A stretch of 64,000 nt of DNA from Gossypium raimondii (lineage: Eukaryota > Streptophyta > Magnoliopsida > Malvales > Malvaceae), in contig NC_068572.1 of the NCBI RefSeq assembly GCF_025698545.1, positions 3,720,001 to 3,784,000 of the forward strand, read 5' to 3'. Made by a program: the position numbers and the translations under genes. The notes below the pieces were generated by a model. It saw nothing but the letters and a program-made list of their open reading frames with translations. It did not search any database and was not told where the DNA came from. This document shows, one piece after another, positions 23,342 through 35,198 of this stretch (within the stretch, counting starts at the first letter, position 1; each line of letters opens with the position of its first letter).

Positions 23342-24735
23342 ATGGCGAAAGCACAAAGACCTCATATAGCAATCCTACCGAGTCCAGGGATGGGTCACCT
23401 CATTCCACTCGTTGAGTTCGCCAAACGTCTCGTTCACCAGCACACCTTCGTCATCCCCACCGACGGTTCCCCTTCTAAAGCTCTAAAATCAACTCTCGAT
23501 TCCCTTCCAACATTCATTGATTCCGTTTTCCTCCCGCCCGTCGACTTGAGTGATCTCCCTCCGGATTCGAAGATTGAAACGAGGATCTCTTTATTGGTGT
23601 CTCGCTCCCTTTCTTCCCTCCACGACGCTTTCGTGTCGATGGTGGCCGGCACAATGCTCGTTGGATTGGTCGTTGATATGTTCGGGACCGACGCGTTCGA
23701 TGTTGCTAATGAATTCAACATCCCATCGTATATATATTTCCCGTCGACGGCCATGATGTTGTTCTTTTTCCTTTACCTACAAGAACTCGATCGAACAGTT
23801 TCATGCGAGTACAAGGACATGGTCGAACCGGTGAGATTACCCAGGTGAATACCGATTCACGGAAATGAATTACTAGACCCGACACAAGACCGGAAAAACG
23901 ATGCGTATAAATGGCTTCTCCATCATGCAAACCGGTTTAGATCAGTTAAAGGGATACTGGTAAACGGTTTCCCGGACTTAGAAAGTGGGCCAATAAAGGC
24001 CTTGCAAGCGAAACAATCAGGTAAGCCACCGGTTTACCCCGTTGGACCACTCATTAACGTCGATTCGAGTGACAAACCCGATCCATCAGGGAGCATCAAG
24101 TGGCTCGATATTCAATCGGTCGGTTCGGTTTTATTTGTCTCCTTCGGCAGCGGTGATACCCTTTCACGTAACCAAGTAAACGAGTTAGCAATGGGATTAG
24201 AAGTGAGTGAGCAACGTTTTTTATGGGTCATTAGGACCCCTAACGATACCATTGCTAATGCCACATATTTCAATGTTGATACCCAAAAGGACGATGACCC
24301 ATTTATGTTTTTGCCCAAAGGGTTCGTAGAAAGAACCAAAGGGTGTGGTCTAATGGTGGGATCATGGGCAGCACAGGCTCGAGTGTTGAACCATGGGTCC
24401 ACTGATGGGTTCTTGACCCATTGTGGGTGGAATTCAGTTGAAAGTGTGGTTAATGGGATACCTTTAATTGCATGGGCACTTTATGCTGAACAAAAGATGA
24501 ATGCCTTGATGTTAAGTGAGGATGCTAAGGTTTCTTTGAGGCCTAAACCTAATCAAAGTGGGTTGATATGTAGGGACGGGATTGCAAAAGTTGTAAAATG
24601 TTTGATGGGAAGTGAAGAAGGGAAATGTGTTCGAAATAGGATGCTGGAGTTGAAAGAAGCAGCTAAAAGAGTACTTCTACCATAGCACTCTCTGAGGTGG
24701 CTGATAGCATTAACATGCATTGTTATCTACAAATT
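23342..24735 (+). pseudogene. UGT72-type UDP-glycosyltransferase, broken
   Basis: An intronless family-1 glycosyltransferase starts MAKAQRPHIAILPSPGMGHL at 23342. The catalytic-histidine motif PSPGMGHLIPLVEFAKRL, GLVVDMFGTDAFDVANEF and YPVGPLINVDSS place it in the UGT72 group, which glucosylates phenolics and monolignols. The PSPG box at 24365-24493 keeps HCGWNS but reads WAAQ for WAPQ, has lost one residue after HCGWNS, and has WALYAEQ for WPLYAEQ. A TGA at 23846-23848 (codon 169) stops the protein. Near 24683 a small deletion removes part of the C-terminal segment and shifts frame, and the family-like ALSEVADS continues in another frame. With about 220 residues after codon 220 still open, the decay is fairly recent. 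Expression as an intact enzyme is not expected. Confidence 0.88.
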
Positions 24736-25269
24736 AGAAACCTTCTCTCTTTTTTTCAAATATTCTTATTTTCCTTTTACCTTTCCATGTTTGATTACTA
24801 TTTTCATGTACATGATCTAAGGTTCAGGTTTTAAGTTATGGTCACAAATGTATCTTTTATAAAGTTTACAACCGTGTTTTTTTTTCTAATTATATCAACA
24901 ATTTTAATCATAATCAATCAATACTCACTTGACAGCCATGTAGCTAAAAAATAACATTGTAATGAACTTGAATTTAATAAAAATAAATTTAAGAGTGTTT
25001 ACAAATGAACCTGAATTTTCATTTCCTTGAATATCTCGCCTTTTTTTAATCCGAACAACATAAATGCATTGTACAACCCATCAGAACCCATCAAGCACAT
25101 CAAAATTGAAATACATCATGAAGGATTGAAGCTCAACAATCATCCTACCCTCTAATTCTAATTGACTGCCTAGGTTCCAAGACATAGTAATGCTAAATTA
25201 AGACTGTAGTCTATTCAAAAGTTAATTTTACAAATGGCACATACAAACAGTCGATTAAAGTTCAAGATC
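24736..25269. other. Spacer between the two host pseudogenes
   Basis: This 530-base AT-rich stretch lies between converging remnants (UGT72 on +, CENH3 on -) and presumably held their 3' UTRs. No other feature is seen. Confidence 0.5.
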
Positions 25270-27089
25270 TTACCACGGTTGCCCCATCCCACCAAGTTGC
25301 CGTGCCAACTGAATATCCTTCTTCACTGAGGGCAACAAAAGAAAATGAAATTAACTTTGCTCCTTTTGAAATGAAACTGGAATGAAGTCATTGTTAAACA
25401 ATGAACCAATAGAAAATACTTCACTCTTTGAAACCGAGAAATCATGTTTCTCAATGAGCATGAAACAATACGGTGACACTAACAGGGATAAATACTTAGA
25501 TCACACAAATGACAATCACTAGAGAGTTCTCTTATGAAGGTTTCCTATCTATTAACTTCCCCGTGCTATAAATGCAGAATAAACTTTACACATCGTAAGC
25601 AATCCATAAACTTCTCCGTGTTCCCATTATTTTTGAGAGATTCAACATTAGAACAAACTCATAGGCCAAGAGGCAAGCTTTCAATACGCCCCACAGCATC
25701 AGTCAGCTTGCATGATCTCCCATCAAATACACAATATGGAAAGTGTCGGATTTGCATAATGTTAGAATATTATTACGGCTACCTTTAGATTGCTACAACT
25801 ATTAAACACTTAGAAATACCCTGAAATGTAGAACAAATGTCCCCGATATAAACTAGTTCAAACAAAAACAACAGTTTCTCCATCCCTTAACTTAGTGTAA
25901 CACGCTTTGCATGAATTGCAGAGAGCGTTGCATCTCCAAACAATTGAATCAAATAATCCTCTGCTGCCTACAAAACCATCCAAAGTTATATGCTTTTCGA
26001 AGTAGAAAGTAGCAAAAGTATTGACATCACAAATTGCATTGTTATTTCTTATTGTGAAATAAAATATAACTGAACAAACTACAGTTCTTCACAATCATAC
26101 AGTTAATTAGCAAGTGAAAATTTGCATACTCATATCATACTCAAATTCAAGTATTTTTGGACACTTATAAGTGCATAATGAACATATTATAACAGTGAAT
26201 ACATATGCAAGTTAATGTTGGAAATCTAACCTATGGCAGCATGACAATATGGAGACTGGGAAGCATTATATTTTCCAGATCAACCATATATCTGGAATCA
26301 CATGCAAAAAAATTAGCATGCACATTCTAGTCTATGTGTCTATTTATTTTTGATGGCTTGTCATCTTCTGCATAGTAGAAGGTAGGGTAAGTTACTGAAC
26401 CTCTTGAATTGCTACTAAAGCTTCAGCTTGTCAACGACTTATTCCTGGTGCAAGTTGGTAGCTAATAGCTCTTACCTATAAAAAATCATATAAAAAACGA
26501 TTACCTTCTCATTAACCTCATAAGTTATAATAATGGTTAGCAGAAAGATAAAGCATAATGTAATCTTGAGGGGATCCCCCCCCCCCCACCTTGGACAATT
26601 CACAATGGCGATGTTAATGTCAGCTAATTGTGAAATTTCAGAGTCAAAGCTAGAGATTTAAAACACCTTTTTTTTCAATTCAACTGTAACTCATGTACTG
26701 AGAATTAATAGATTTTATTTCAATCCCAATTATTTTAAAATTGTAACATGGTAGTAAATATACCAGATTGCATTCAATCAGTAATGCAGACAATAAACTA
26801 GTTTAGAGAGAGATAGAGCTGACTTCTCTGATGAAGCTGGCAGCAGGGATGATTCAATTAGTAGTCTTCTGGTGTTTGCGAATCTCTTGAAGAGTCCTAG
26901 TTCCCAGTTTAAAACGATGAGGCTTCTTTAGTGTTCCTTGAGCTTCAACAAAATTAAAAAAGGCAAAAAAAAAATATCAATCTTTGATGCAGCATGCATT
27001 TGGGTACCTACAGGAGGGATATCATGCCTGAGAAAGAACTCACATGATGTGGCCTGTCCTCCGGTTCTTCTTGCTCCTCCACCACGTGC
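25270..27089 (-). pseudogene. CENH3: CENH3 (centromeric histone H3) pseudogene with introns
   Basis: Five exon remnants are in the right order on the minus strand. 27044-27089 gives ARGGGARRTGGQATS. 26824 to about 26942 gives KKPHRFKLGTRTLQEIRKHQ and IIPAASFIRE. 26401-26475 gives VRAISYQLAPGISR and QAEALVAIQE. 25892-25967 gives AAEDYLIQLFGDATLSAIHA and KRVTL. 25270-25325 gives MKKDIQLARQLGGMGQPW. The GQPW ending and the longer loop 1 are CENH3 traits absent from canonical H3. CENH3 replaces H3 in centromeric nucleosomes. Two TGA codons (26854-26856 in helix 1, and 26431-26433 at the RW position) and the missing first exon show it is dead. Some acceptors read AAG rather than CAG. Retained introns mean DNA-level duplication, not a retrocopy. 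Confidence 0.85.
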
Positions 27090-27926
27090 CTTCAGAAAAA
27101 AAAAAAGGAAAAGAAGGTAATTTTGACCTCAGATTTAAATTCCAGTTATGGCAAAGAAGGAAAGAGGGGAAATCTAAGGGAAAGCAAAGATAACAAAGAA
27201 CAAAAGGTAGCAAAAAAACTGTTCTTATTTCTTACCCAAACCTCGAATCTATATTTTTACTCAAACTCTCTCACTTTTTGGGTCGAGTCGGGTGACCCGA
27301 ACCATGAATAGGTCTAATTGATACTATTTTAAAATCCATATATAGCATACTCAAAAATTTAAAACTCCCATGTCGCAAATACATATATTAAGACTTGAAT
27401 TTGAGTGATCAAAGGCTCGAGTCAGTGTCTTAACTAACAATGACAAGATCTTATTTGCTAATATTATTTTATTTTTAAAGGAATTAAAATACAATTTTAC
27501 CACTAAAATTTATTATTGATTCGATGATTTGAAAACAAAATTTAACAAGAAAGCATTACAATTATATTCATTAACAATAACAACCAATTGTATTAGATGC
27601 GAATACAATATCATTGTACATTTTCATCGACTCGTCAATCTATTTCTTATAACATTCAAGTAAGGTTCATTCTGTAACATGTTACACATATAACCCAAGC
27701 GACTAATAATTTTGTTCAAAAATTTAATACAACATACATCTTAAAATATCATATACAAATATATTTTTACCTTCTATTAATAGACAATTTTCACGACATC
27801 TGTATCCATGCTCATTTTTACAAAAGCAAGCAATAATAATCTATTTTGTTGATATTTTTCGAGTCACACTGCAGAGTACTCTATACAGATATACTAGAGT
27901 CGTTGAACCTCAATTGAATGTATAAG
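27090..27926. other. Spacer upstream of the CENH3 pseudogene
   Basis: The first CENH3 exon, starting with the usual MARTKH, would be expected here but was not found. The stretch is AT-rich with no recognised gene. ATAAG at 27922-27926 is the left target duplication of the copia element. Confidence 0.5.
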
Positions 27927-28491
27927 TATTGGAAATCATCCATATTTATGGAAAGTCAAAGATATGGGTATCAAATAAAGTCAAAGATATGGGTATCAAA
28001 TATTGAAAAGTCAAAGATATGGGTATCGAGATATTGGCATAAGAAATCTGAGATATTTGCAATATTTGGTCCCTAATTGTAAAGTGACTTTGCAAGTTGA
28101 TCCCTGAACCTCAACTATAAATAGGCATAACCATCTCCCATTCTGTATCTCATATTTGCCATTCTCTACTTAAGACATTGTTCTCTCTCTCTCTCTTTGT
28201 AAATTCTCACTTGTATTTTGGAGTGAAATATATTTGGTAGTGCCCGAGGACGTAGGCAAAATTTACTGAACCTCGTTAAATTCTTGTGTTCTTTATTGTA
28301 TTATTCTACATGAATTGTGAGTGTGATTGTAGTGATTTATTGTGCTATTAAATTACGATTGAGGAATATTCTGGCTAGGAAAGACTTGGTACTTAAGCGA
28401 TCCTTGTGATCCACCTCTCTTTCCTGGGAATTGAACTTAGTGTGATTTTTTAGTACAATAATTTTACTCTTTTACACGCTTTCGCACAACA
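27927..28491 (+). repeat. Left LTR of the copia element
   Basis: The LTR begins TATTGGAAATC and ends CGCACAACA. It contains three copies of an AAAGTCAAAGATATGGGTAT motif, a TATAAATAG promoter motif near 28119, and a CT-rich tract. The first two bases are TA where TG is usual. Confidence 0.92.
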
Positions 28492-31400
28492 ATTGGTATC
28501 AGAGCTAGATTCGTACTTGGGGAATACAATCGTTCACGGCACTGTTCACGTACAGTAGTTGGGATTGAGGAGAAAAATGGAAAATTTGAAGTAGAGAAAT
28601 TTGATGGTACTAATAATTTTGGTATGTGGCAATGTGAGATCCTGGATGTCCTATGTCAGCAAAAGCTGGACATAGCCCTTGAAGAAAAACCTGACAAGAT
28701 GGATGACAAGGAGTGGGCTAAGATCAATAGACAGGAATGTGGAACAATTCGCCTATGTTTGGCCAAAGAGCAGAAGTACTCTGTTATGAGGGAGACATCA
28801 GCGAAGAAGTTGTGGGATACACTGGAAGAAAAGTTTCTAACAAAAAGTCTTGAAAATAGGCTTTATATGAAAAAAAAACTTTATCGATTCACGTATGCAC
28901 CCGGTATGTCGATGAATGACCATGTGAACTCATTCAATAAAATTTTAGCAGACTTACTAAATTTGGATGAGAAATTTGAAGATGAAGACAAGGCATTACT
29001 GTTGTTGAATTCTCTTCCTGATGAATATGATCATCTTACCACCACATTGCTTCATGGGAATGATACGATCACATTTGATGCAGTCTGTAGTGCGTTGTAT
29101 AGATCTGAGACTCGAAAGAAAGATAAAAAAGATCACAGAGATACAACTACAGAAGTCTTAACAGTAAGAGGTCGTTCGCACAGCAACAAATCTGGTAGAA
29201 GGAGTAAGTCCAAAGGGAGACCTGCCAAAGATGAATGTGCTTTTTGTCGTGAGAAAGGGCATTGGAAAAAGAATTGTCCTAAGTTACAAAAGGGCAAGGC
29301 TATTTCTGATGCATGTGTAGCGGAGCATGATGAGGAGTCAGACTTTAGCTTGGTTGGCATGGCAATGGCATGTCATACAGATGAGTGGATTTTGGATTCG
29401 GGATGTACTTATCATATGTGTCCTAATAAGGACTGGTTTTCTAGTCTTAAAGAACTAGAAGGCGGAGTTGTTTTTATGGGAAATGACAGTGCTTGTAAGA
29501 CAATGGGAGTAGGTACATTCCAATTGAAGAATCACGACGGCTCAATTCAAGTTTTGACAGATGTTCGCTACATACCTAGCTTGAAGAAAAATATCATCTC
29601 ATTAGGGGTCCTAGAATCTAAAAGGCTCACAATCACTTTGAGAGATGGATTACTAAAGGTAGTAGCTGGGGTATTGACGGTGATGAAAGACACAAGAAGG
29701 AATAATCTGTACTATTTAAATGGAAGTACAGTTATTGGATCAACATCAACAGCTTCTGTGAAAGATGCAGATTCAGAGGCTACCAAGTTATGGCATATAC
29801 GATTGGGACATGCTGGTGAAAAAACTTTGTAGAGTTTGGCGAAACAAGGCTTGTTGAAAGGTGCAAATTCTTACAAATTGGAATTCTGTGAACATTGTGT
29901 TCTGGGCAAGCAGACGAGGATAAAATTTGGTTCAGCAATTCACAATACAAAAGGAATTCTGGACTACGTTCACAGTGATGTATGGGGACCTACTAAAGTG
30001 GCTTCTTTGGGAGGCATGCACTATTTTGTTACTTTTGTTGATGATTATTCAAGAAAAGTATAGGTGTATCAAATGAAAAGGAACAATGAAGTTTTGGATG
30101 CATTTCTGAAATGGAAGAAGATGGTGGAGACTCAGACAGGTTGAAAGGTCAAATGACTTCAATCAAACAATGGTACTGAGTACAAGAATGATCCATTTGG
30201 ATAAGTATGTCAAGATGAGGGCATTGTGCGACACTTCACTGTTCAAGATACACCACAACAAAATGGGGTGGCAGAACGTATGAATCAGACTATACTGAAG
30301 AAAGTTCGATGTATGTTGTCTAATGCTGAATTGGGCAAGGAATTTTGGGCTGAGGCAGTCACATGGAGAGGTGGGCTGGTAAACCTGCTACTGATTATAA
30401 TTCTTTACATGTTTTTGGTTCCACTACATATTATCATATAAAAGAATCTAAGTTAGACCCAATAGCAAAGTAAGCATTATTCATGGGTATAACCGGTGAA
30501 GTAAAAGGATACCGTCTCTGGTGTCCTGATACAAGGATGATTGTTTTCAGTAGAGATGTGACTTTTGATGAATCAACCATGATGAAGAACAAGGATTCAC
30601 AAAAGGATAACAAAACCAGTGGCACTTTGCAGCAGGTGGAGCTTGAAAAGGTTAATGATGATCCAACTAATATTGAAGGAACAAATGATGAAGAAGTTTC
30701 GACTCAAGAACTTCTACAGCAACATGATTCAATTGCATATAGAAGGCCAAGAAGAGAGATTCGTATGTCTGCTCACTTTGATGATATGGTGACCTATGCA
30801 CTTCCAATTGCAGATGATGATGTTCCTTCTACTTACACAGAAACAAGAAGTAACCCTGATGGTGTAAAGTGAAAGCAATATATGAATGAAGAAATGAAGT
30901 CTTTTCATAAAAATAGGACTTGGGAGTTGATGACACTACCCAAAAGAAAGAAGGCAATTAGATGCAAATGGGTATATGCAAAGAAGGAAGGATTTCCTGG
31001 TAAAAATGAAGTTCGATACAAGGCTAGATTGGTAGCAAAGGGTTACGCTCAGAAAGAAGGAATAGACTACAATGAAGTGTTTTCTCCAGTTGTGAAGCAT
31101 TCGTCTATTCGGATTTTGCTAGCCTTGGTTGCGCAATATGATCTTGAACTAGTTCAGCTCGATGTGAAGACCGCATTTTTACACGGTGATTTGGAAGAGG
31201 AAATCTATATGAATCAGCCAGATGGATTCAAGGTTGCTGATAAAGAAAATTGGGTTTGCAAATTGACAAAGTCACTTTATGGATTGAAACAATCTTCGAG
31301 GCAGTGGTACAAGCGATTTGATCAGTTCATGAAAGGGCAAAAGTACACAAGAAGTAAATTTAATCATTGCGTGTATTTTCAGAAGCTACAAGAAGGATTT

Positions 31401-32472
31401 TTCGTATACTTTCTCTTATGTGTTGATGATATGTTGATAGCATCTAAGAGTAAAGTTGAAATTGAGAGATTGAAGACTCAACCTTGAGTTTGAGATGAAA
31501 GATCTAGGTGAAGCTAAGAAGATTCTTGGCATGGAAATATGTAGGGATAGAGCTCATGGCAGAGTTAGTTTGTCTTAGAAGCAATATTTGAAGAAGGTAC
31601 TACAGAAGTTTGGCATGAACGAGCAGACAAAAGTTGTAAGTACCCTGTTGGCTTCTCATTTCAAACTTTTTGCACAACTATCTCCTTCGACGAATACGGA
31701 ACAAGAATACATGTTACAAGTTCCGTATTCTAATGCAGTAGGTAGCTTGATGTATGTAATGGTGTGTACAAGGCCCGACATTTCACAGGCAGTTAGTATA
31801 GTGAGCAGGTACATGCATAATCCTGGAAAAGGACATTGGCAAGCTGTGAAAAGGATTCTACTGTATATTCGGAATACCATGGATATTGGATTACTGTTCA
31901 AGCAGGATACTACACTTGGTAAAGGTGTTATTGAGTACGTTGATTCTGATTATGCCGATGATTTAGACAAACGAAGATCAACCACTGGTTATGTGTTTAC
32001 ACTTGCTGGAGGACCAATAAGTTGGAAGTCTACACTGCAGTCTACAGTTGCGTTGTCAACCACAAAAGCTGAATACATGGTTGTAACAGAGGCTGTAACA
32101 AAGGCTGTAAAGGAAACTATTTGGTTACAAGGTATGGTTAAAACCTTGGGATTGGTTCAGGAGCATATTAACGTGTATTGTGATAGTCAAAGTGCTATTC
32201 ATTTAGCAAAGAATCAAGTCTATCATGCACGTACAAAGCATTCGACGTACGTTGATGAGGGGAAAATTCACCTTCAGAAGATTAAGACTGCAGATAATCC
32301 CGCAGATATGATGACCAAGGTGGTAACAACAATCAAGTTCGAACATTGTTCGAACTTGATCAATATTCTGCATGTTTAACAGTTGAAGAAGGCACTATCA
32401 AGTGTTGTTGACAAAGGCAGAGAGAATTGTGTGAAGATAAGATTATTCGAATCAAATCTTCAAGGTGGAGAT

Positions 32473-33039
32473 TATTGGAAATCATCCATATTTATGGAAA
32501 GTCAAAGATATGGGTATCAAATAAAGTCAAAGATATGGGTATCAAATATTGGAAAGTCAAAGATATGGGTATTGAGATATTGGCATAAGAAATCTGAGAT
32601 ATTTGCAATATTTGGTCCCTAATTGTAAAGTGACTTTGCAAGTTGATCCCTGAACCTCAACTATAAATAGGCATAACCATCTCTCATTCTGTACCTCATA
32701 TTTGCCATTCTTTACTTAAGGCATTGTTCTCTCTCTCTCTCTCTTTTTAAATTCTCACTTGTATTTTGGAGTGAAATATAATTGGTAGTGCCCGAGGACG
32801 TAGGCAAAATTTGCTGAACCTCGTTAAATTCTTGTGTTATTTATTGTATTATTCTGCATGAATTGTGAGTGTGATTGTAGTGATTTATTGTGCTATTAAA
32901 TTACGATTGAGGAATATTCTGGCTAGGAAAGACTTGGTACTTAAGCTATCCTTGTGATTCACCTCTCTTTCCTGGGAATTGAACTTAGTGTGATTTTTTA
33001 GTACAATAATTTTACTCTTTTACACACTTCCGCACAACA
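32473..33039 (+). repeat. Right LTR of the copia element
   Basis: It is nearly identical to the left LTR, with the same ends and internal motif repeats. The CT tract is two bases longer. The right target duplication follows directly. Confidence 0.92.
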
Positions 33040-33044
33040 ATAAG

Positions 33045-34560
33045 TTATACCAAAATATATCGGTAGAAGAAGATACATGATAAGGACTTTGTTGCTAGAT
33101 TTGTACGGTAACAACATTCTTTCTACTATCCAAAGCATACAAAGCTTTGACATATCAATTCATTTTATCCTCAGTTTCATGTGTTGGATGGATTGGTTTT
33201 AGAAGTATCTTCAACCACGTACATTAATTATAATCATTTCTCCATGTGAAAAATGGAATGCATGATACTTCTATATTTCCAAAAAGGTGGAAAACAACTT
33301 CAGTATTTTATTAAACTTTGTCGTCATAGATGCCACATATAACCCAACACTCTTCAAGCGGTTTACGATACATCCATTAAGCTTCGAAAAATTTAAATTA
33401 TATCTAGCATGTACAACTTGATCTTGCTTCTATTTTAAATAACACAAAAATATTTAATTTCACAGAATCTTAGATTTATTTTTGCAAAAAGTTACAAAAT
33501 AAAAAATATATATTGAGTTGCAATTTTTTACCATATTGACGACATGTGTTCTTCAACCTTCAAGTGATCAGTTTTCTCTTAAAGAATAAAATAAATTCAA
33601 ATTGCAGTAGAGTTGACAGTATTATTTTTTTCAGTTGCAATTGCATTTCGAACAAAAGTTTTCATTTACAAAATCATAACAACTTTAAAAATATTAATTT
33701 TATTAAACAATAAATGTTAAACCTGTTTCAATTTGGTGTATTTGATTCTTTCTAATAGTATATGGACTAAGTTGATCCATTTAATAATATAGAGACTAAT
33801 TTGATAGAAATATAAAATGATAGAAATATTCTCATAGTAATGATTCTTATTAAGCGAAATGAAACTCAATTGACGGACGTCACTAACTCAATTAACCTTT
33901 TAAATGGCGGTACACATAAATAATCAATGTTTACTTAAAACTTGATATTTATATTTGATTGATATCATGTTTTAATTAATATAGAGATTTATTTTAGGAT
34001 TAATTTATCGTTTGGTACTTCAATTTGATATTTTTTAATGTAGTACCCGTATTTCGGTCTAATCAATATTTGTATTTGGCAAAAGTAATAAACTTTGAAG
34101 TCCAAAAGTATTGTTTAATTTGAATTTTTGATTGATTTGATGAAAATTAATTGTTTATATTATTAATTATTAATTTCATGATTTTTGTTAATAGAATAAA
34201 TTTATTGTTAATTGTTAATTTATTTAATTGTGTTTAATTTATTAAATACAAATCTCATTATATATTCTTATTATATATAAGTATAATACATTTTGACACG
34301 CTTGAATCCACATACTCCTATGTTAATAACAATACGAGCTACCCTCAATCCACAATACCAATAAAAAAAAAAGCACAATATAGATATCATGATATTAAAC
34401 CAGGATATCAAATGATAATGATGAATTAAGATTTTATTTTTTATTATATTTTTCATCACAATTAAATTTCCAAATTTTAAAATGCAAAAACCCTCAATTG
34501 CACAAATTTCATCAAAGCTCAAACAACTATCCTGTCTCTGGTTCTGTAGCAATTTCCATA
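33045..34560. other. Intergenic, no gene recognised
   Basis: AT-rich DNA between the copia element and the leader of the nucleotidyltransferase gene. Phrases such as TTTGGTACTTCAATTTGATA near 34010 resemble arms of decayed foldback elements. No coding support. Confidence 0.5.
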
Positions 34561-35198
34561 ATATTACCAAATCTTTGCCTTTTGCATTAGCTATTTCGTA
34601 ACGCTTCCACCTTTGTTTTTTTCTTCAATTCGAGGGCACTTCCCAATTTCCAGGATTGCTGTAGATTCTATTTAGGGTTTTTATTTTGATAATATTATCG
34701 CCCTATTATTTCCCATTTCTTTCACCCTCTAAGGTTTCCTTCTCCCTTTTTCTTCTTTTCAATTCCCAATTTTTTTTTTAATTTTAGGGCTTCTTATCCA
34801 GGTTTTGTGTATTTTCTCAGTCGTTTGGGAAAAGAAAGGGAAAAGCTTACCTTTTTTTTGATCAATTTACTTTGGGAATTTATTGGAAATAGCCCCTTCA
34901 TTTTGCCAGTTTTTACTGCACTCGGCGTTTTAATTACTTCATAAACGTTATTAGCATCTAGGATTCTTACCTGATTAATTAAAAAAAAGAAGCCAAAGTA
35001 AAACTAATTTCGAAGTTTGATTTTCTGAAGAAATAATCATTGATTCACCAGAAAATCGTACATATTGAAAAACTACCCATTTTCTGCCCATTTTTTAAAA
35101 TTGAAAATTGATTATTTGTTTTTGGTTGCATTGTGGCGATTGAGAGGGTTTTAGAAAGTTGTTGGGGGGGGGGGGGAGGAAAAGTGGTTTAAGATTGC
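34561..35198 (+). promoter_or_regulatory. Promoter and leader region of the nucleotidyltransferase gene
   Basis: The region is pyrimidine-rich (many TTTCTTC and CCCTTTTTCTT stretches) and typical of plant 5' leaders. A GATTTTCTG/TTTCTGCCC area precedes the start. No TATA box stands out, so the transcription start is not assigned. Confidence 0.4.
35164..35176 (+). repeat. G13 tract in the leader of the nucleotidyltransferase gene
   Basis: Thirteen consecutive G residues lie 22 bases before the start codon at 35199, inside the presumed 5' leader. They are likely length-variable and could hinder scanning or form a G-rich structure, but no function is shown. Confidence 0.8.

Larger units (their letters stand above)
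27927..33039 (+). mobile_element. Ty1/copia LTR retrotransposon, structurally complete, coding region broken
   Basis: This 5.1 kb element has two LTRs, a 5-bp target duplication ATAAG (27922-27926 and 33040-33044), a primer binding site TGGTATCAGAGC just inside the left LTR, and a purine tract AAGGTGGAGAT before the right LTR. Internal order is gag with a CCHC knuckle (about 28590-29300), protease (about 29380), integrase (about 29780-30450), reverse transcriptase (about 30930-31700) and RNase H (about 31920-32340). That order is Ty1/copia, and the gag and protease text suggests the Tork/Tnt1 group. The coding region is interrupted at roughly half a dozen places, so it is a fossil. By eye the LTRs differ at about 15 of 565 positions, which under commonly used plant rates suggests an insertion of order one to two million years old. 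Confidence 0.93.

Noticed and set aside
23342-23848. UGT72 N-terminal frame as a functional short protein
   Set aside because: It lacks the whole sugar-donor domain, and homologous sequence continues in frame past the TGA, so it is the first part of a pseudogene.
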